Of a DNA stretch of 64,000 bases, positions 24,083-32,651 are shown piece after piece. Both the position numbers and the translations under genes were made by a program. This DNA is from Actinacidiphila acidipaludis (GTDB lineage Bacteria; Actinomycetota; Actinomycetes; Streptomycetales; Streptomycetaceae): positions 62,001 through 126,000 of the forward strand of contig NZ_JAINZZ010000015.1 of assembly GCF_019890725.1 (NCBI RefSeq). Direction: 5' to 3'. Numbering within the stretch: the first letter of the stretch is position 1; every line of letters starts with the position of its first letter. Under the pieces are notes generated by a model, which searched no databases, had not been told where the DNA came from, and saw nothing but the letters and a program-made list of their open reading frames with translations.

Positions 24083-24106
24083 GCTTCGGGTTTCCGTCCC
24101 CGAAGC
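24083..24106 (-). promoter_or_regulatory. Hairpin in the SPW leader
   Basis: GCTTCGGG and CCCGAAGC make a perfect 8-bp stem with an 8-nt loop, 47-70 bp before the SPW start. It could be an operator or a 5' leader structure. Confidence 0.45.
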
Positions 24107-24192
24107 GTCCGCATCCTCACTCAGCGTAAAACTCCTCGGAGCAATGCGGCCACCTGGGAGACTAAGTTCCCCGCCGGTAGCGGGCGTCACCG

Positions 24193-24888
24193 TCAGACGG
24201 CGGCCGTGCGGGCCGCGCCCGGCCCCTTCCGGGCGTCACCGTCGGAAGCCGGCCGCGGGGGCAGCGTCGCGTTGAGCAGCACGGCCGCTGCGGCCCGGGC
24301 GGTGCCGGCGGCGGTGGGGTCGCGGTCCATCCGGGCCGAGAGCATCGCGCCGTCGTAGAGCAAGTGGAGCTGGCGGGCGAGCAGTTCGGGGTCGGCCGCG
24401 CCGGCCTCGGCGGCGAGTTCGGTGAACATCCCGCGCATCCACGCCCGGTACTCGTCGGCCTCGTCCGTGATGGCGCTGCCCGCACCGGCTTCGGCGCTCG
24501 CGGAGACGAACGCGCAGCCGTTGTAGTCGGGGTCGGTGAACATCTCGCCCTGCGCCTCGAAGACCGCGAGCAGCCGCTCACGTGGTTCCCGGTACCGGGT
24601 GAGGGCACGGGCGATGCGGTTGCGGCTTCGCTGCCGCCGGGACTCCAGGTACGCCCGGACGAGACCTTCCTTGTTGCCGAAGGTGTTGTAGAGCGAGGCC
24701 TTCGCGACGCCCGCGTGCTCGATGATCCGGTCGATGCCGACGGTCTGCACGCCCTCGCTGTAGAACAGCTCGTTGGCGGACGCCAGCAGACGCTCGCGCG
24801 CGGAGGGCCTGGCCGGCTGCCCGGCCTCCTGCCGCCCGCCGGTCCTGGCCGCGGTGCCCGCCGGAACCCTGCTCGCCATCGCGATCAC
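24193..24888 (-). CDS. TetR-family regulator of the MFS transporter
   Basis: A 231-residue TetR protein. The N-terminal helix-turn-helix (about 30-75) has ERLLASANELFYSEGVQTVG and AGVAKASLYNTFGNKEGLVR. The C-terminal ligand domain includes YNGCAFVSASAEAG, typical of the TetR_C group that includes LfrR/AcrR-like repressors. An exact 14-bp palindrome, AGACAGATCTGTCT, lies 7 bp before the start, and related sites precede the MFS gene. It follows the MFS gene on the same strand. It probably represses itself and the transporter. Confidence 0.94.
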   Translation of the reverse strand: MIAMASRVPAGTAARTGGRQEAGQPARPSARERLLASANELFYSEGVQTVGIDRIIEHAGVAKASLYNTFGNKEGLVRAYLESRRQRSRNRIARALTRYREPRERLLAVFEAQGEMFTDPDYNGCAFVSASAEAGAGSAITDEADEYRAWMRGMFTELAAEAGAADPELLARQLHLLYDGAMLSARMDRDPTAAGTARAAAAVLLNATLPPRPASDGDARKGPGAARTAAV

Positions 24889-24894
24889 CCTTTC

Positions 24895-24908
24895 AGACAG
24901 ATCTGTCT
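24895..24908. promoter_or_regulatory. TetR operator, site 1
   Basis: The perfect palindrome AGACAGATCTGTCT lies between the MFS stop and the tetR start. Confidence 0.85.
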
Positions 24909-24934
24909 ATTCTAGCGCCGCAGCCTGTTTCCGG

Positions 24935-26236
24935 TCATCCCTCGCGGACGGCCTGCGGCACCCGGCGCCCGCTCAGCAGGAGTCCGGCCAGCGCGGCCGC
25001 GGCGAGCACGATCACCGCGGCACCGTACTCGCGAACGGTGTCCAGCAGCCCGCCGCCGTGCACCACCAGCACGCCGCCGATCACCGCGGGCACACCCATG
25101 CCCAGGTACGACACCACGTACAGCAGCGACAGCACGCCGGCCCGCTCGTGCGGCTCCACCAGCGGCACCACCAGCCGGATGCCGCCCTGGAAGCCGGCGC
25201 CGAAGCCGAACCCGGCGATGGCGCCGCCGACGAAGAAGCCGGTCACCGACAGCGCTCCGCCGCCGCCCGAGCCGATGGACAGCAGGGTCAGCGCGACGCC
25301 GGCCACGAGGGTCGCGACGCCCAGCGACATCACCGTGCGCGTCGGGGCGTCCCGCAGCACCAGCGCGGACAGCGCGGCCGAGGCCGCCAGGACGAACAGC
25401 GCCAGGCCGCCGTACACCACGGAGTCGGAGTGGACCAGGGTGCGGGTGATCGCCGGGCCCAGCGAGCCGTAGAAGCCGGCCAGCGCCCACACCGCGAACA
25501 GCACCGGCGCGGCGATCGCCACCGGCTTGCGCGCCGCCCGCGGCAGCTTGATCTCGGGCTTCATGCTCGCCAGCGCGCCGGGCTTGCGGGTCACGGTCTC
25601 GGGCAGCAGGGCCACGCCGACCGCCTGCAGGGCGAAGACGCCGAGCAGCAGCAGGTAGACGAGGTGGGTGGGGGCGGGCAGGAACTGCACGACCAGGCCG
25701 GCGGCCAGCGCGCCGGACGCGGTGCCCAGCGGCGGCGCGAAGGAGTTCGCGACCGCGCCCCGCCTGCGGTCGACGTCCAGCAGGCCCGCGCCTATCGCAC
25801 CGAAGGCGACACCCGTCGCGACGCCCTGGATCACCCGGGCGATCATCAGCGCGGAGACGCTGCTCGCGGTGGTGAAGACGACCATCGACACGATCTGCCC
25901 GGCGAGGCCGGTGAACAGCAGCGGGCGGCGGCCGACGTGGTCGGAGATCTTGCCGAAGACCAGCAGGGCGGCCAGGACCGCCACCGCGTAGACGCCGAAG
26001 ACGACCGTGGTGGTGATCGGCGAGAAGCCCCACTCGTGCTGGTAGACCGCGTAGAGCGGGGTCGGGGCGCTGGAGGCGGCCAGGAACGAGATGAGCAGGG
26101 AGGCGATCACCGCGATGGACGCGGTGGGGCCGAGCCTTCGTCGGCGGCCGGCCGTTCCCTCGGCGCCGGCCGGGGCGCGGGTGCCGCGGGACACGGCGGC
26201 CTGCTTCTGCTGCTTGGCGGTGGCGGCGGTGGTCAC
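24935..26236 (-). CDS. MFS efflux transporter
   Basis: A 433-residue major facilitator protein with 12 predicted helices. Helix 1 has ASSAPTPLYAVYQ, and the loop 2-3 motif is VFGKISDHVGRRPLLF (motif A, about 98-113). The middle loop is followed by a second six-helix half from about 235. The N-terminal 35 residues are a basic cytoplasmic tail. It is likely a drug or metabolite exporter, because a TetR gene and matching operators sit next to it. The substrate is unknown. Confidence 0.94.
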   Translation of the reverse strand: MTTAATAKQQKQAAVSRGTRAPAGAEGTAGRRRRLGPTASIAVIASLLISFLAASSAPTPLYAVYQHEWGFSPITTTVVFGVYAVAVLAALLVFGKISDHVGRRPLLFTGLAGQIVSMVVFTTASSVSALMIARVIQGVATGVAFGAIGAGLLDVDRRRGAVANSFAPPLGTASGALAAGLVVQFLPAPTHLVYLLLLGVFALQAVGVALLPETVTRKPGALASMKPEIKLPRAARKPVAIAAPVLFAVWALAGFYGSLGPAITRTLVHSDSVVYGGLALFVLAASAALSALVLRDAPTRTVMSLGVATLVAGVALTLLSIGSGGGGALSVTGFFVGGAIAGFGFGAGFQGGIRLVVPLVEPHERAGVLSLLYVVSYLGMGVPAVIGGVLVVHGGGLLDTVREYGAAVIVLAAAALAGLLLSGRRVPQAVREG

Positions 26237-26251
26237 GGCTGCACTCCCTGG

Positions 26252-26299
26252 ATAGACCGACCTGTCTATTGACTCGGCTTAGATTAGACAGACCTGTCT
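26252..26299. promoter_or_regulatory. TetR operators, sites 2 and 3
   Basis: ATAGACCGACCTGTCTAT (26252-26269) and AGACAGACCTGTCT (26286-26299) resemble site 1 and lie 16-63 bp upstream of the MFS start. Tandem sites would allow tight repression of the transporter. Confidence 0.82.
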
Positions 26300-26310
26300 G
26301 TTCACGTCAA

Positions 26311-26347
26311 ATGAACACCAGAAACCGCAGGTCGTGTTGGTGTTCAT
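26311..26347. promoter_or_regulatory. Perfect 10-bp inverted repeat
   Basis: ATGAACACCA and TGGTGTTCAT flank a 17-bp spacer between the divergent MFS and ligase genes. It may bind another regulator or form a hairpin in a ligase leader. Confidence 0.5.
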
Positions 26348-26383
26348 GCTGTCGCCACGCGGGACGAGCGCCCCCGATTCGCC

Positions 26384-26397
26384 AGACCGCTCTGTCT
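26384..26397. promoter_or_regulatory. TetR operator-like site 4
   Basis: AGACCGCTCTGTCT shares AGAC/GTCT arms and the CTGTCT half with sites 1-3, inside the larger dyad CCAGAC/GTCTGG. It lies 200 bp upstream of the ligase gene. Confidence 0.6.
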
Positions 26398-26599
26398 GGC
26401 GGCTGTCCGGCGGCTGCTCGGCACGACCGGGCGACGGCGGGGTGCGGTCCGGGCGTCACCCGGAGGGCGCCGTTTACCGTCCGCGGCAGCCGGGGAGCCG
26501 CAGGGTGTCCGGCCGCCGCGGTACGGACGGGCCCGGTCGGGCCGGCCCGCGGGCGCCGGACGCCCAGCTGAGGAGGAACAGGATGGACCGGGAGGCGCC

Positions 26600-27598
26600 G
26601 TGAGCTCACCCCTGGACCGGTTGTCCGCGGCCGAACGGGCGCTGCTGCGCCCGGCCCGCGGGGAGCCGCCGGCCACCCCGATGCTGGCCACGCTCTCCTC
26701 CCGCAGGTCCTTCGACGAGCGCTGGCTGTTCGAGCGGAAACTCGACGGCGTCCGGGCGCTGGCGGTCTCCGGCGAGGACGGCCCGCGCCTGCTCTCCCGT
26801 ACCGGGCGCACGGTGAACGCCACCTACCCCGAACTGGTCGACGCGCTCGCGGCCCAGCCCTGCGAAGGCCTCACGGTCGACGGCGAGATCGTCGCCCTGC
26901 GCGACGGCCGCACCGACTTCTCCCTGCTGCAGCAGCGGATGGGCCTCACCGATCCGCGGGCCGTGCGGGCCAGTCCGGTCGCCGTCACCTACTACCTGTT
27001 CGACCTGCTGGCGCTCGACGGCTGGGACACCGGCCGCCTCCCGCAGCGCACCCGCAAGTCCCTGCTGCGCACGGCCGTCACCTTCCACGAGCCGCTGCGC
27101 TTCACGCCCCACCGCAACACCGCGCACCTCGACGAGGCGTGCGCCAAGGGCTGGGAGGGCCTGATCGCCAAGCGCGCCGACGCGGTGTACCAGCCGCGCC
27201 GGTCCCGCGACTGGCTCAAGCTGAAGTGCTCGCTCGGCCAGGAGTTCGTGGTCGGTGGCTTCACGGCGCCGGCCGGGTCGCGCGCGGAGTTCGGCGCGCT
27301 GCTGCTCGGCTACTACGACGAGGCGGGCCGGCTGCGGTACGCCGGGAAGGCCGGCACCGGCTTCAGCGAGCAGACGCTGCGCAGCCTCGGCGCCCGCCTC
27401 GCCGGCCTGCGCCGTGACTCGTGCCCCTTCGCCCCGGCGCTCCGGGACCGGACGGCCACCTGGGTCGAGCCCGAACTCGTCGCCCAGATCGCCTTCACCG
27501 AGTGGACCCGCGACGGCTTGCTGCGCCACCCCCGGTACCTGGGCCTGCGCGACGACAAGGCGCCGCACGAGGTGGTCCGCGAACGCCCGGGCGCGTGA
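26600..27598 (+). CDS. ATP-dependent DNA ligase (LigC/LigD ligase-domain type)
   Basis: A 332-residue ligase from a GTG. The adenylation motif is ERKLDGVRAL with the active Lys at 47. Motif III includes TVDGEIVAL, motif IV is EGLIAKR and motif V is SRDWLKLKC. The OB-fold domain (about 215-325) has EFVVGGFTAP, YAGKAGTGF and VAQIAFTEWTRDG. This is the ligase domain typical of non-homologous end joining, standing alone without primase or nuclease domains and without a Ku gene in the window. The upstream 363-bp spacer carries TetR-like sites. Confidence 0.95.
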   Translation: MSSPLDRLSAAERALLRPARGEPPATPMLATLSSRRSFDERWLFERKLDGVRALAVSGEDGPRLLSRTGRTVNATYPELVDALAAQPCEGLTVDGEIVALRDGRTDFSLLQQRMGLTDPRAVRASPVAVTYYLFDLLALDGWDTGRLPQRTRKSLLRTAVTFHEPLRFTPHRNTAHLDEACAKGWEGLIAKRADAVYQPRRSRDWLKLKCSLGQEFVVGGFTAPAGSRAEFGALLLGYYDEAGRLRYAGKAGTGFSEQTLRSLGARLAGLRRDSCPFAPALRDRTATWVEPELVAQIAFTEWTRDGLLRHPRYLGLRDDKAPHEVVRERPGA

Positions 27599-27622
27599 CG
27601 CCGCCGGCCCGGACGGTCCCGC

Positions 27623-29008
27623 TCAGAGGACGCCGCTGGTGCGCACGGTCTCCTGTGGGCGGGCGGAGTCCTCTCCACGAGCGGGCCGCTGTCCACGGCC
27701 GGAGTCCCGTCCGCGTGCGGCGCCCGGCTCGGGTGCGGCGTCCGGCGCCCCGCCGGCGGACAGGGTCTCGTCCAGCCAGTCGTAGACGCGCTGGCTGTAG
27801 CGGGACCGGTTCCACGCCTCGCAGTGGCCGTCGGCGCCCTCGCCCTCGGTGAAGCGGACGAACGTCTTGGGGCAGGTCAGGGCCTCGTACAGGGTGTCGG
27901 CACGGGCCGCGAGCGGGTCACCGGCCCCGGCTGCGACCAGCGTCGGGCAGGTGATGCCGCCCACGACGTCGGAGATCCGGTAGCGGGCCAGGTCGACCAC
28001 GTACGCGCCGAGGCTGTCCAGGCCGTGCACCCACAGGCCGCGCTGGACCAGCCGCCAGCGCAGCACGGGGTCGGCGGCCAGCGGCGCCAGGTGCGGTTCG
28101 AGGTCGGCCGGGTCGACGTCCGGCAGCCGCTCCGCCAGCGCCTGCGGGATCGGCAGTTGCGGCACGAGCACGGCCAGCAGGTCGTACTGCCCGGGGTCGG
28201 CGACCAGCGCGGCCACCCGTGGCTCACCGCTCACCGCGCGGGGCGCCAGGAAGCCGCCCAGGCTCCAGCCGACGACGGCGATCCGGCGCGGGTCGACACC
28301 GGGCAGCGTCACCGCGGTGTCGACCACCGGCCGCAGCACGTTCTCCCAGTCCGGACGCATCGTCAGGCCCTGGGCGATCAGGGCGAGTCCCTGCCCGGGG
28401 CCGTCGACCAGCAGGCAGTGGTAGCCGCGGCGGGTCGCCGCCAGGGCGTGTGCCCAGTACATCTCGTGGACGTTGGAGTCGTAGCCGTTGACGGCGATCA
28501 CCAGCGGCCGCCGCGGCTCCTCTGCGGCCGCTCCGGCCGCTCCGGCCGCTCCGGCCACCGCCGACGGTCCTGCCCCGGACGGCCCCTGCGCCGGGCACAG
28601 ATATCCGTCCAGGTAGGTCCCCTCGAACGGCACCCTGACCGGCCGCAGCGGCGGGTCGCACAGCTCGGCGAACCGGGCGAAGCAGTCGCGTTCACGGGCG
28701 GCGGCCGCGCTCAGCCGCGGGTCGACCGGAGCGCCGAACAGGGGGTAGTAGGACATCCGGTGGTATGTCGACGCCCTCAGGTACGCCTCGCGGGCGCTGA
28801 CCCGGTGGCCGGCCTCGTCGCTGCTCTCGGCCCAGCCCTGGAGCATGGTGGCCGTCGCCGTCCACTCCCGGTGCCAGCTGTCGGCGTCCCCTTCGGTGAT
28901 GCGGCGCGCGGTCAGGGCGCACTCGCCGTACTCGGCCCCGCCGCCGGTCAAGGTCATCAGCCCGCGCTCGGCGAACTGCTGGAACAGCACGTCGTCGAAG
29001 AGCTTCAT
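27623..29008 (-). CDS. Alpha/beta hydrolase (FrsA/acyl-peptide-hydrolase-like)
   Basis: A 461-residue enzyme from the ATG with AGGAGG upstream. An N-terminal helical cap (about 1-130) precedes the hydrolase core. Core motifs are VIAVNGYDSN, VDGPGQG, the nucleophile elbow VVGWSLGGF (Ser about 251), Asp near AAGAGDPL and His near GADGHCEAW. This fits FrsA-like esterases or 2,6-dihydroxypseudooxynicotine-hydrolase-type C-C hydrolases. It contains an Ala/Gly insertion (about 152-165) and a disordered Arg/Gly tail. The substrate is unknown. The start of the gene lies 47 bp downstream of the pseudo-serine-hydrolase stop on the same strand, so they may be co-transcribed. Confidence 0.88.
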   Translation of the reverse strand: MKLFDDVLFQQFAERGLMTLTGGGAEYGECALTARRITEGDADSWHREWTATATMLQGWAESSDEAGHRVSAREAYLRASTYHRMSYYPLFGAPVDPRLSAAAARERDCFARFAELCDPPLRPVRVPFEGTYLDGYLCPAQGPSGAGPSAVAGAAGAAGAAAEEPRRPLVIAVNGYDSNVHEMYWAHALAATRRGYHCLLVDGPGQGLALIAQGLTMRPDWENVLRPVVDTAVTLPGVDPRRIAVVGWSLGGFLAPRAVSGEPRVAALVADPGQYDLLAVLVPQLPIPQALAERLPDVDPADLEPHLAPLAADPVLRWRLVQRGLWVHGLDSLGAYVVDLARYRISDVVGGITCPTLVAAGAGDPLAARADTLYEALTCPKTFVRFTEGEGADGHCEAWNRSRYSQRVYDWLDETLSAGGAPDAAPEPGAARGRDSGRGQRPARGEDSARPQETVRTSGVL

Positions 29009-29055
29009 GTCGTCCTCCTGACCGGCGGCAGCGCCGGATCTTCCTGGTCGGGCGG

Positions 29056-30351
29056 TCAGCCGCCGAAGACGTCCGCGAGGACGCGCTTGCTCAGCTCGGT
29101 GGCGGGCACGGTGCCGTCGGGCGACACGCTGAGGTTGGCGAGCACCACCACGGTGGCCTGCTTCGCCGGGTCGTAACCGACGAAGGTGGAGTAGCCGGGG
29201 ATGCGGCCCTCGTGGCCGATGAAGCCGCCGAAGTCGGCCACGGTCAGGCCGTAGGTGGCCGCGCCCGGCGTCGCCGAGGTGGCGGTGAACGTCATCTGCT
29301 GCTTGCGCATCTGCGGCGTGAGCAGACTGCCGCTGGCCAGCGCCGGGGCCCAGCGGTTGAGGTCGGCCAGCGTCGACGTGGCGGAGCCGTCGGCCCACGT
29401 GTACGAGGCGTTCGCCGTGGTGACGTCCACCGGCTTGCCCGCCGAGTAGTCCGCCCAGGCCGCGTCCTTGCCGGTGAGCACGGGCGCGGTCAGCACGGCG
29501 GTGTTCGTGCCGTACTGGTAGCCGTGGGCGAACGGCGCGGTGAGCGCCGGGCCGTTGGTGACCTGGGTGTCCTTCATGCCCAGCGGCTTGAAGATCCGCT
29601 CCTGGAAGAGCGTCTGCAGCGGGCGCTGCGTGACGCGCTCGGCGATCATGCCCAGCAGCACGGTGTTGGTGGCGGAGTCGTGGAAGCCCTTCCCCGGCGC
29701 GAAGTACGGCTGGTGGCGGAAGGCCACGGCCAGCAGGTCGCGCGGGGCGAACTGCGCGTCCGGATGCTGGTCGAGGGTCGCGTTGAACGCCGTGTCCTGC
29801 GTGTAGTCGTACAGGCCGCTGGTCATCTGCAGCAGCTGGCGGACGGTGATGTGACGCCCGTTGGGGACGCCGCGCACGATCGCGGCGACGGGCTCGTCGA
29901 GCGCGATCCGGTGCTGGCCGGCGAGCTGCAGGATCACCGTCCCGGTGAAGGTCCGGGTGATGTCGCCGACGCGCATGTGCTCGGTGGCGTCCATGCGCTG
30001 GCCGCTGCCGAGGTAGTCGGTGCCGAGTGCGGCGGTGGTCGTGCCCCACTTCGGCATCGTCACGGAGACGATCGCGCCGGGGATGCGGAGCTTCTGCATC
30101 GTGCCGATCAGGTCGGGCACCAGCTTCTTCTCCATCAGCCCGGCCTTGTTGGGGTCCGGGGCGGGGCGGGTGGCGCCCGGGCTGGCCAGGGCGGGGGCGG
30201 CCGCGGTCAGCGGCAGCAGCGAGGCGATCATCAGGGCACGCCAGCCCTTGCTGCGCCTGGTTTTGGCCTTCGTGCGGGGGTGTTCGGCTGACGCAGACGG
30301 GGAGGAGGCCGTCACAGCGGGACGGGCCATCCGGTGCATACGCGGTTCCAT
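29056..30351 (-). CDS. Serine hydrolase-fold (DD-peptidase R61-like) protein with lost catalytic residues
   Basis: A 431-residue exported protein with a long basic N-terminus and signal helix (about 38-58). It aligns well with the Streptomyces R61 DD-peptidase/class C beta-lactamase family: ITVRQLLQMTSGLYDYT (168-184) and IFKPLGMKDTQVTNG. However, the SxxK motif reads DITR (130-133), so both Ser and Lys are replaced, and YxN reads DSA (225-227). Only the third motif persists as HEG (380-382). It should be inactive as a serine enzyme. It may bind peptidoglycan or a ligand instead. The fold otherwise looks intact, which argues for selection. Confidence 0.88.
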   Translation of the reverse strand: MEPRMHRMARPAVTASSPSASAEHPRTKAKTRRSKGWRALMIASLLPLTAAAPALASPGATRPAPDPNKAGLMEKKLVPDLIGTMQKLRIPGAIVSVTMPKWGTTTAALGTDYLGSGQRMDATEHMRVGDITRTFTGTVILQLAGQHRIALDEPVAAIVRGVPNGRHITVRQLLQMTSGLYDYTQDTAFNATLDQHPDAQFAPRDLLAVAFRHQPYFAPGKGFHDSATNTVLLGMIAERVTQRPLQTLFQERIFKPLGMKDTQVTNGPALTAPFAHGYQYGTNTAVLTAPVLTGKDAAWADYSAGKPVDVTTANASYTWADGSATSTLADLNRWAPALASGSLLTPQMRKQQMTFTATSATPGAATYGLTVADFGGFIGHEGRIPGYSTFVGYDPAKQATVVVLANLSVSPDGTVPATELSKRVLADVFGG

Positions 30352-30542
30352 AGCGGGTCCAGTTCGCCGCGGGGGTCAAGGTCAGGCATGTCATAACACC
30401 GGTTTCACCCCTTTTTTCCCCTTTCTTCCACCCGTGGGCGTGTCCGGCTTCCGGGGTGCGGCTTCCGGGCTGCCCCGGGGCCTTATGTGCCGTCCTCCGC
30501 GCCATCGTGGCTTGTCGCGTTGGGGGCACCTCCCGGACGAAG

Positions 30543-30922
30543 TCTGGGACCTCGCGCCCCTGAATCACGTGCCGTACGTCCATATGTTGGGGGCAGTCCG
30601 GAAGCGTCTCCTCGGACTGTGCATGGCGGGTTTTTCCTTTCAGCTGGTGGGGCGTATGCACATTCCTGCGGGGAGCGCTTCCTCCCCACCCCCTGGCAGT
30701 GAAAGTGGCCGCAGGGGGTGTTACCGGGGTACTCCGGTACTGCCCAGGCGGCTCCATGGGCTGCCAAGGGGGTGGGGAGGAAGCGCTCCCCGCAAGGACT
30801 TGTGCACACACCCGCCCAGCCCCTCCGAAAGAACGGTCACGCACAAGTCCGAGGAGACGCTTCCGGACTGCCCCCAACGTGCGGACGAACGGCACGTGAT
30901 CAAGGGGCGCGGGGTCCCCCAG
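30543..30922. repeat. Palindromic intergenic element A, about 380 bp
   Basis: The outer arms (ATCACGTGCCGT at 30564 and ACGGCACGTGAT at 30889) continue inward through GGCAGTCCGGAAGCGTCTCC and its complement, then GCGGGGAGCGCTTCCTCCCC and its complement, to a centre near 30735. The whole can fold as one long imperfect hairpin. A second copy lies at 54973-55369. Flanks of both copies match in direct orientation (CGTCCTCCGC, TGGCTTGTCGCG; ACGCACCGCAA), while the cores are inverted. No protein-coding signal is convincing. The rest of 30352-30975 is spacer and promoter DNA. Confidence 0.85.
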
Positions 30923-30975
30923 AACGCACCGCAAGGGGCAGGACGGAAGCCGAACAGGGGAAGCCGCGGGCAACG

Positions 30976-32322
30976 CTATTCGCCGGGGAAGGGCGGCACC
31001 GGCGGACCCGGGGGAAGGAGTTCGGCGACGATCAACGCCACCACCGCCCCCAGAATGATCACCGGCAACGCCTCCGCATGCCCCACCAGCAAGGTGACCA
31101 GCACCACCGAACTCACCGGCAACCGCAACGCCGCACTCGCCGCCGCCGCCATCCCCGCGGCCATCGCCGGCACCACGCCGAACCCCGGCAGCGGAGCCAG
31201 CAGCACACCCGCCGCCCCGCCGAGGAACAGCGACGGGAAGATCGGGCCACCCCGCAGGCTGCCCAGCGAGAACGCGTACGCCAGCCCCTTGAACGCCAGG
31301 ACCGCGACCAGCGCCCCCACCGGCCAGGCGTGGGGATCCTTGGCGAGTTGGGCGAGCGCGTTCTGCCCGGACAGGGCCGCGTCGGCGGGCGACCGTCCCG
31401 TCGCCAGCGCGTAGAGCGTGATGCACAGCGCCATCCCGGCCGTGAACACCGCGATCATCGGCAGCGGCCGCGGCGCGACCCGCACCGCCACGTGCCGCCC
31501 GAGCGCGAGAATGTAGTGGACGGCCACCCCGATGGCCGCGGCCATCAGCACGGACCAGACCACGTCCCCGGTGTCCAGCCGCGGCGGCTTGGGCAGGTCG
31601 AGGGTGAGGCTGCCGGTCTGCAGTCCCGTCCAGCGGCCGAAGCCGGTGAAGACGATGGAGCCGACCCCACTGGCCAGCAGCGCGGGCAGCATGAGCGCGA
31701 GAAGCTGCGTCCCGCCGACCCCCGAGACCTCCATGAGCAGGATCCCGCCGACCAGCGGGTTGCCGAAAATCGCCGAGATGGCCGAGGCCGAACCGGCCGC
31801 GGCGAGCAGCATGGTGCTCGCCGGGGTGGACGGCAGCCGGAGGAGGTTGCGGAAGAGCAGGGCGAGTCCGCCGCCGAGCGCGATCAGCGGCGCCTCGGGG
31901 CCGAGGACGACGCCCCACGGCAGACAGCAGGCCGCGGCGAGCACCACGCCGGGGATCCAGGACGCACTCGCCCCGCCCGCGTGCAGTCCGCCGGCCGGGA
32001 CGTGCCCGCCCCGGCCCGGCAGGTAGAGCACGACCAGCGTGGTCCCGACGGCCGGCACCATCGCCATGGGCAGCGCCCACCACCACGGCGCGTCGTGGTG
32101 CCCGAGGTCGTGCGGCCACGACACCCAGATGATGTGTTCGAGTTGGTGGATGCCCGCCAGGAACCAGAAGGCGATGAGCGAGACCGGGATGCCGAGGAGC
32201 GCGCAGAACACCAGGCCCTTGAGGTAGCCGGGATGCCGCAGCACGTCCCGCAACTGGTCGCCCTGGGCGGGCGGACGGTCCGCGGGAGGCTGGGCCGCTG
32301 GAGGGTGCGCTGGCTGGGCGAT
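30976..32322 (-). CDS. ClC-family chloride channel/transporter
   Basis: About 448 residues. Ten or more membrane helices carry ClC features: GVVLGPEAPLIALGGG (the G-x-E-x-P region), SAISAIFGNPLVGGILLME, and SLGSLRGGPIFPSLFLGGAAG near the C-terminus. The first standard start in frame is a TTG at 32253, but no ribosome site precedes it. An in-frame ATC at 32322 sits 7 bp after AAGGAG and gives an N-terminus AQPAHPPAAQPPADRPP, as relatives have Pro-rich N-termini. I use that start tentatively. It moves chloride or related anions; the coupling type is not clear. Confidence 0.85.
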   Translation of the reverse strand: MAQPAHPPAAQPPADRPPAQGDQLRDVLRHPGYLKGLVFCALLGIPVSLIAFWFLAGIHQLEHIIWVSWPHDLGHHDAPWWWALPMAMVPAVGTTLVVLYLPGRGGHVPAGGLHAGGASASWIPGVVLAAACCLPWGVVLGPEAPLIALGGGLALLFRNLLRLPSTPASTMLLAAAGSASAISAIFGNPLVGGILLMEVSGVGGTQLLALMLPALLASGVGSIVFTGFGRWTGLQTGSLTLDLPKPPRLDTGDVVWSVLMAAAIGVAVHYILALGRHVAVRVAPRPLPMIAVFTAGMALCITLYALATGRSPADAALSGQNALAQLAKDPHAWPVGALVAVLAFKGLAYAFSLGSLRGGPIFPSLFLGGAAGVLLAPLPGFGVVPAMAAGMAAAASAALRLPVSSVVLVTLLVGHAEALPVIILGAVVALIVAELLPPGPPVPPFPGE

Positions 32323-32465
32323 GGCGGTGCTCCTTGCGAAGGCGTGCCCGCGCCCGCGGGCAGCGCGACCCTACCCAGCGCTCCCCCGCCCGCCGGGGAG
32401 CCGCGCCCCGGCGCCCCGCGCGTTCCCCTCGGACGGGCCCGCGCCGGCACGGAGGCGCGCCGCCC

Positions 32466-32651
32466 TCACCCCCGGTCGGTGTGCCGGTAGCCGAGCGGCC
32501 CGGGCAGGTCCGCCGAGGTGGTGCGGCGGCCGGTGGTCGACCAGGTGCGATGAACCCCCTTGCGGCCCAGCGTCAGCGACAGCGACTTGCGGTTCACGTT
32601 GATCCGCACGCCGGGCAGGATGTGAAAGGACTTCCGGAACGTCACAGGCAT
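32466..32651 (-). CDS. DUF4236-domain small protein
   Basis: A 61-residue protein from the ATG with GAGGAGG upstream. It contains PVTFRKSFHILPGVRINVNR, SLSLTLGRKGVHRTWS and RRTTSADLPGPLGY, the pattern of DUF4236, a short beta-rich domain with conserved FRKS and PG. The function is unknown. It is monocistronic. Confidence 0.88.
   Translation of the reverse strand: MPVTFRKSFHILPGVRINVNRKSLSLTLGRKGVHRTWSTTGRRTTSADLPGPLGYRHTDRG

Noticed and set aside
30483..30903. Small open frames inside the palindromic element
   Set aside because: They occur on both strands because the element is palindromic, lack ribosome sites, and their similarity between copies reflects DNA repetition.
27623..32119. A 1498-codon minus-strand frame joining the hydrolase to upstream regions
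   Set aside because: Only the part from the ATG at 29008 has family sequence and a ribosome site; the rest runs through another gene and the palindromic element.
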